A stretch of 6,417 bases of DNA from positions 1 to 6,417 of the forward strand of contig JAGLZV010000154.1 in NCBI GenBank assembly GCA_023131215.1, read 5' to 3'. The stretch's first letter is position 1, and every line of letters starts with the position of its first letter. The position numbers and the translations under genes were made by a program. Below are positions 3,607 to 6,417 of this stretch, one piece after another. This stretch comes from Candidatus Methanophagales archaeon (GTDB lineage: Archaea; Halobacteriota; Syntropharchaeia; Alkanophagales; Methanospirareceae). The notes under the pieces were generated by a model, which did no database searches, was not told the DNA's origin, and saw only the letters and a program-made list of their open reading frames with translations.

Positions 3607-5036
3607 TAACTTAATTTGCTGAGGATATATTCTTTTCCGTGAGCGAAGAAGTCTTTATTCTGGATTTTCATCGTTCCCATAACGCTCATCATGATATCCC
3701 TGTTTTTAGCACCCTTTTTGGTTCTGAAGCATCCCCATATTTTCCTTTGTCGCACACCCGGTCTTAGAGCACGCTCAGCGACATTGTTTGTAGGGTCCAC
3801 ACCAGGAACGAGTATGAAAGTGAACAGTTCATGCCTGTACTTCAATGCCCGCTTCGCCAGTTTTTTCACTCCATGATGCTTCCATTTCCCCTCCTGCGTC
3901 ACGAACTTCTCCAGCCTGTCCACAAATTCAGCATACACTCTACTTCTTTCCTCCTCTGTTTCGAGTCCCTTCACTGCTTCCTTCGCATCTTCGAATATCT
4001 GCAATAGTCCTTCATAGAATTCAAGGGATTCAGGCGGTGGATGCTTCCGCTCAATGTTCTCTCTCGCAGGCACTATCAGATGCGACCAGCATTTCTGCTT
4101 CCGTCCCGGCGCGCCGTCGAACGATGGATAGAAATCCTGCCCGCTCACACCGTCATAGTCTTCTCCGAGAACTTTTATCACCACTTTCTTTCCCCGGTTC
4201 TTGCTCGTGAGATATAACACCGCTTCCTTTGACACAAAAGCCCAGAGCCACCTGTTCCTCCTGTCCACTCGCTGCCCTGTGTCATCGTAGTTGCAAATGT
4301 GCGATTCTCGCATCTCACACTTTATGCGCTTGTATTCATCACCGAACAGTTCAGCAGCCTTTTTGAGGTAGTCAACCACCGTTCCTACCGAGACGTGAGC
4401 ATTGTAAGTGTCATTCAGGAGCGTTGCAATCTTGCCTTCCGGCAAATTCATGACATACCTCAGGTAAGCGATATAAAGGAGGAAACGAACGCCAAAATGG
4501 CGATTACCAATTGTCTCAGGGACTTCGGGATAAACAACCTTGTCACAGTGCTTGCAATATCCCTGCTTGATGATGTATTTGATTACATAAAGGGGGACAG
4601 GGATGATTTCTTCCTCATATCTCACCCTCACGTCCTCTAATTCTTTGAGCTCCCCACCGCAGTAAGGGCACTCCTCGAGCTCGAGGACAATGGTCGTGTC
4701 CACTCTATCCGGTCGCTTGCGTGAAGTTCCCTTGTGTCCAAACGGAGGTCCTCTCTTTTTGGGCTTCTGGTTCGCGTTCGAACTTCTTCTTCTCTTTTTG
4801 GATGTTTTTAAGCCGAAAATAGTCTGTCTTAACTTTTGATTCTCCTCTTTTAATTCGTTGATCTCTTCTTTCTGCTTGTTGTTCTCTTCTTGCAGTTCGT
4901 TGATCTTTGATTCTTTCTCTTCGAGTTTTTTATGTAGACGGCGGTCTTCTTCCGTTAGTTCTCTAATTTTTCCCCGCAACTCTTCCATAATCTCTGAGTC
5001 CCTCTTGTTCATCCTGCATTCCCAATTTGGGCTCAT
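3606..5036 (-). CDS. tnpC: IS66 family transposase (TnpC-type)
   Basis: The 476-residue transposase shows the family order. A coiled-coil leucine-zipper-like region (about 20-72) is followed by a basic Lys/Arg stretch with GPPFGHKG (95-103) and a zinc-binding pair, CPYC (123-126) and CKHC (161-164). The DDE catalytic domain comes next, with D251 in YDDTGQRV (DETG-like), D301 in GQDFYPSFD, the CWSHL motif near 316, and E421 in NNVAERALRPGVRQRK. The length is close to the usual ~500, and no frameshift or stop is seen, so it is probably active. ATG 5036 and ATG 5012 are both possible starts; the second has AGG immediately before it, too close to act as a ribosome site, so I keep the longer form. 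The promoter within 5037-5156 is unclear; TTAAAAA near 5056-5066 is a weak candidate. Confidence 0.93.
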   Translation of the reverse strand: MSPNWECRMNKRDSEIMEELRGKIRELTEEDRRLHKKLEEKESKINELQEENNKQKEEINELKEENQKLRQTIFGLKTSKKRRRSSNANQKPKKRGPPFGHKGTSRKRPDRVDTTIVLELEECPYCGGELKELEDVRVRYEEEIIPVPLYVIKYIIKQGYCKHCDKVVYPEVPETIGNRHFGVRFLLYIAYLRYVMNLPEGKIATLLNDTYNAHVSVGTVVDYLKKAAELFGDEYKRIKCEMRESHICNYDDTGQRVDRRNRWLWAFVSKEAVLYLTSKNRGKKVVIKVLGEDYDGVSGQDFYPSFDGAPGRKQKCWSHLIVPARENIERKHPPPESLEFYEGLLQIFEDAKEAVKGLETEEERSRVYAEFVDRLEKFVTQEGKWKHHGVKKLAKRALKYRHELFTFILVPGVDPTNNVAERALRPGVRQRKIWGCFRTKKGAKNRDIMMSVMGTMKIQNKDFFAHGKEYILSKLS

Positions 5037-5138
5037 TTATTTTATGATTTTCGGTTTTTAACGATTATCACACGCTATTTTTCATTCTGGACTGAGATAA
5101 TTTCGCAAACCACTATTTTATCAAAAAAGAAAAACTTT

Positions 5139-5156
5139 AAAAACCTGATTAGATAC
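5139..5156. repeat. IS66 right terminal inverted repeat
   Basis: This is the right tip of the element, partner of 3589-3606. Mismatches are at positions 7, 12 and 13 of the 18. Confidence 0.85.
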
Positions 5157-5164
5157 AAGTTTAT
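5157..5164. repeat. IS66 target-site duplication, right copy
   Basis: AAGTTTAT is identical to 3581-3588. Removing the element and one copy joins the TA promoter directly to the NosD remnant. Confidence 0.9.
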
Positions 5165-5171
5165 TTATATT

Positions 5172-5330
5172 GAAGGTTGTCCATGCGCAATCTACAACTA
5201 TATAGGCAATTATTGGAGTGATTACACTGGTGTTGATTCAGACGGCGACGGGATTGGAGATACTGCATACCACATTAATGGTTGAGAGAATGACTACAAA
5301 TTTAGTTTCACTATTCCAAAATATTTATCA
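5172..5330 (+). pseudogene. Remnant of a NosD/beta-helix surface protein
   Basis: The plus-strand frame reads G-N-Y-W-S-D-Y-T-G-V-D-S-D-G-D-G-I-G-D-T at 5205-5264, then A-Y-H-I-N-G. This is the hallmark segment near the end of archaeal NosD-type right-handed beta-helix repeat proteins, often with Asp-rich calcium-binding-like turns. After N-G there is a TGA (5283-5285) where relatives usually have Gly. The same frame then resumes as E-N-D-Y-K-F, the usual continuation, so a Gly codon appears to have mutated to a stop. No start codon or helix repeats precede it, and readable homology begins only near 5190. It is a decayed fragment of about 40-50 residues. It converges on the CARDB gene that ends at 5349. 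Confidence 0.75.
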
Positions 5331-5348
5331 GAAAGCTCTTTTATTTTA

Positions 5349-6417
5349 TTAACCCTTCTTTTTGGGATTTGGTAGTATTTGAAATTGGGATTTGTTCTGC
5401 CTCTTCCTCTCCATCAAATAGCCAGCACAAACGAGAACGACAGCCACTGCAAGCATCGCTAAGCGTAGCAGCAACTTAACCAACGAGAACTCACCTCTTT
5501 CACCGCCACCTCCTCCCTCTGCTTCACTCCGCGCTACGGTGCCTTTCATCAAATACCCGGTAATCGCCCTGCCTCCGCTTGCACCTATCGTAGCTTCTCC
5601 ACTCCCGCCTGTTGTTGCCCCGGCTTCTGTTACTGCTTCATCACCTTCACCAAGTCCAGTGCCGGTTCCAGGACCTCCACCTCCTGGCGATAATCTTAGT
5701 GGCTTTTCCGTAATTGTTACGCGTATATCCTTAGTAGCGTTATTATTGTTTTCACCTTCGCCATACGCATTTTCTTCGTTCACATTATGCTCCGAATCCG
5801 CCTCAACCGTGATAGTGACATTCTGTATTTTGATCAGTTCAAGAGCTCCAAGCTTATCCGGTGCCGTCCATGTAAAGTTCACCGTCGTTTTATTATTGCC
5901 CTCCAGCAGGTCAACAGTCCTGAAAGCTTCTTCCGGCGTTCCATCACTTGCGGTGAACCGCACCCTGAAGTTTTCCGCCTTAGCCTCTCCTATGTTGCGT
6001 ATGGTCGCTTCTATCTTGCGTGTTTCGCCACCTTTTACAGAAGAAGGTGCATTCAGCCATGACACAGTCAGGTCTGGCAGGTATTCCACCTTCAAAACCG
6101 CATTCGTCGCCATCATGTAGTTGCCTCTGCTCTGTATCTGCGCTTTGTTTGTTGATTCCAAATAATCGGTAACCTCCTCCCACTTGTTTGCGGTAAAAGC
6201 TATGTTACTATCTCCTTCATATTCCCAATAGCTTTCACCTATCGGATTGCCTACATCCCAACCGTTGAACATGAGTACGTCTCCTACAGTTACACCATCA
6301 CATAACGCTTCTTTTTTCCATGAGCCTAAAACCGTCAGCAATTCCGCTTTACTCACCTTACTTTTATTCACAACACCCTTAAAAGAAGCATTTGCAATGC
6401 ACTGTTTAGGATCAAGA
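5349..6417 (-). CDS. Membrane-anchored surface protein with DUF3344-like and CARDB domains (5' end outside the window)
   Basis: The frame is open to the window edge (upstream of GTG 6371 it reads D-P-K-Q-C-I-A-N-A-S-F-K-G-V-V), so the gene starts outside; GTG 6371 is internal. Numbering from that codon, residues 1-97 resemble the C-terminal part of a DUF3344 domain (KAELLTVLGSW, DVLMFNGWDV, WEEVTDYL, NYMMATNAVLKVEY). Residues about 98-220 form a CARDB adhesion-like domain (LPDLTVSWLNAP, then ATIRNIGEAKAENFRVRF). A Gly/Ala/Thr stalk follows (227-292) with the motif ITGYLMKG, then one transmembrane helix (about 297-319) ending in ERKR, and a cytoplasmic basic tail. The protein would stand outside the cell on a flexible stalk, probably binding polymers or other cells (inference). 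No archaeosortase PGF-type signal is seen. The stalk and anchor recur at 1597-1706 and 2365-2670. Confidence 0.8.
   Translation of the reverse strand, partial: LDPKQCIANASFKGVVNKSKVSKAELLTVLGSWKKEALCDGVTVGDVLMFNGWDVGNPIGESYWEYEGDSNIAFTANKWEEVTDYLESTNKAQIQSRGNYMMATNAVLKVEYLPDLTVSWLNAPSSVKGGETRKIEATIRNIGEAKAENFRVRFTASDGTPEEAFRTVDLLEGNNKTTVNFTWTAPDKLGALELIKIQNVTITVEADSEHNVNEENAYGEGENNNNATKDIRVTITEKPLRLSPGGGGPGTGTGLGEGDEAVTEAGATTGGSGEATIGASGGRAITGYLMKGTVARSEAEGGGGGERGEFSLVKLLLRLAMLAVAVVLVCAGYLMERKRQNKSQFQILPNPKKKG

Larger units (their letters stand above)
3589..5156 (-). mobile_element. Complete IS66-family insertion sequence, 1568 bp, single transposase gene
   Basis: Imperfect terminal inverted repeats match at 15 of 18 bases: GTATCTGATCACCTTTTT at the left tip (3589-3606), and GTATCTAATCAGGTTTTT at the right tip read on the minus strand (5156-5139). 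Both tips start with GTA, as is usual for IS66. Perfect 8-base direct repeats (AAGTTTAT) flank the element. It carries only the DDE transposase; the small tnpA and tnpB genes found in many bacterial IS66 elements are absent, as in shorter members. Intact ends, duplication and reading frame suggest recent insertion. Confidence 0.92.

Noticed and set aside
3845..4640. Two plus-strand frames of 113-121 codons inside the transposase gene
   Set aside because: They are antisense to a well-supported IS66 transposase with all catalytic motifs, have no family features, and have composition typical of shadow frames.
3606..5036. IS66 element with accessory tnpA/tnpB
   Set aside because: Only about 120 bases precede the transposase inside the element, with no room for accessory genes.
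5283..5285. TGA in the NosD frame as selenocysteine
   Set aside because: The position is a Gly in relatives as I recall them, the fragment lacks a start and most of the protein, and no hairpin typical of Sec insertion is evident; a nonsense mutation is simpler.
5539..6120. Long plus-strand frame (193 codons) rich in Pro/Ser
   Set aside because: It lies antisense to the CARDB/anchor gene; its Pro/Ser richness is the complement of the Gly-rich stalk, and it has no ribosome site or recognisable domain.
1..6417. tRNA or rRNA genes
   Set aside because: I found no cloverleaf with a GGTTCGAATCC-type arm and no rRNA-like conserved stretch on either strand by eye.

Overview
The window looks archaeal. 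Several genes are preceded by TATA boxes about 25 to 35 bases upstream, one transcript appears leaderless, and the genes present are typical of euryarchaeal surface and accessory regions: CARDB/DUF3344-like surface proteins, NosD-type beta-helix sequence, toxin-antitoxin (TA) pairs, and an IS66 transposase with no helper genes. A methanogen- or ANME-related euryarchaeote is my best guess. That rests on recalled protein style, not on a marker gene.

Layout: Positions 1-372 (+) hold the 3' end of a protein with a PepSY-like C-terminus, followed by a strong hairpin/T-run terminator. Positions 453-660 are non-coding: a decamer microrepeat, an apparently orphan promoter, and the first copy of an 88-base multi-hairpin repeat. 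Two minus-strand genes follow, a coiled-coil protein (1207-1539) and an acylphosphatase with a coiled-coil tail (660-1100). Next come a heptamer tandem repeat and a broken 3' fragment of a surface-protein membrane anchor. Positions 1780-2280 (+) hold a VapB-like antitoxin translationally coupled to a VapC toxin that has lost its middle and its frame. The second hairpin-repeat copy separates this from a minus-strand chimeric gene (2365-2844), which joins a small antitoxin-like N-terminus to the Gly-rich linker and membrane anchor of a surface protein. A second, apparently intact TA-like pair lies at 2915-3540 (-). Its promoter is directly abutted by a complete IS66-type element (3589-5156) with an 8-base target duplication. 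Beyond the element lie a NosD-like remnant with an in-frame stop, and then the 3' part of a DUF3344/CARDB surface protein that runs off the window end.

Taken together this is a rearranging accessory region, not one coherent pathway. The same anchor module occurs three times in different states (intact, fused, remnant). Two TA loci and parts of a third are present, one of them dead. AT-rich hairpin repeats sit exactly at gene 3' ends and supply stop codons. I found no convincing new defence or metabolic system. The best leads are the chimeric gene, the structured repeat with compensated arms, and the precisely placed IS66 insertion.
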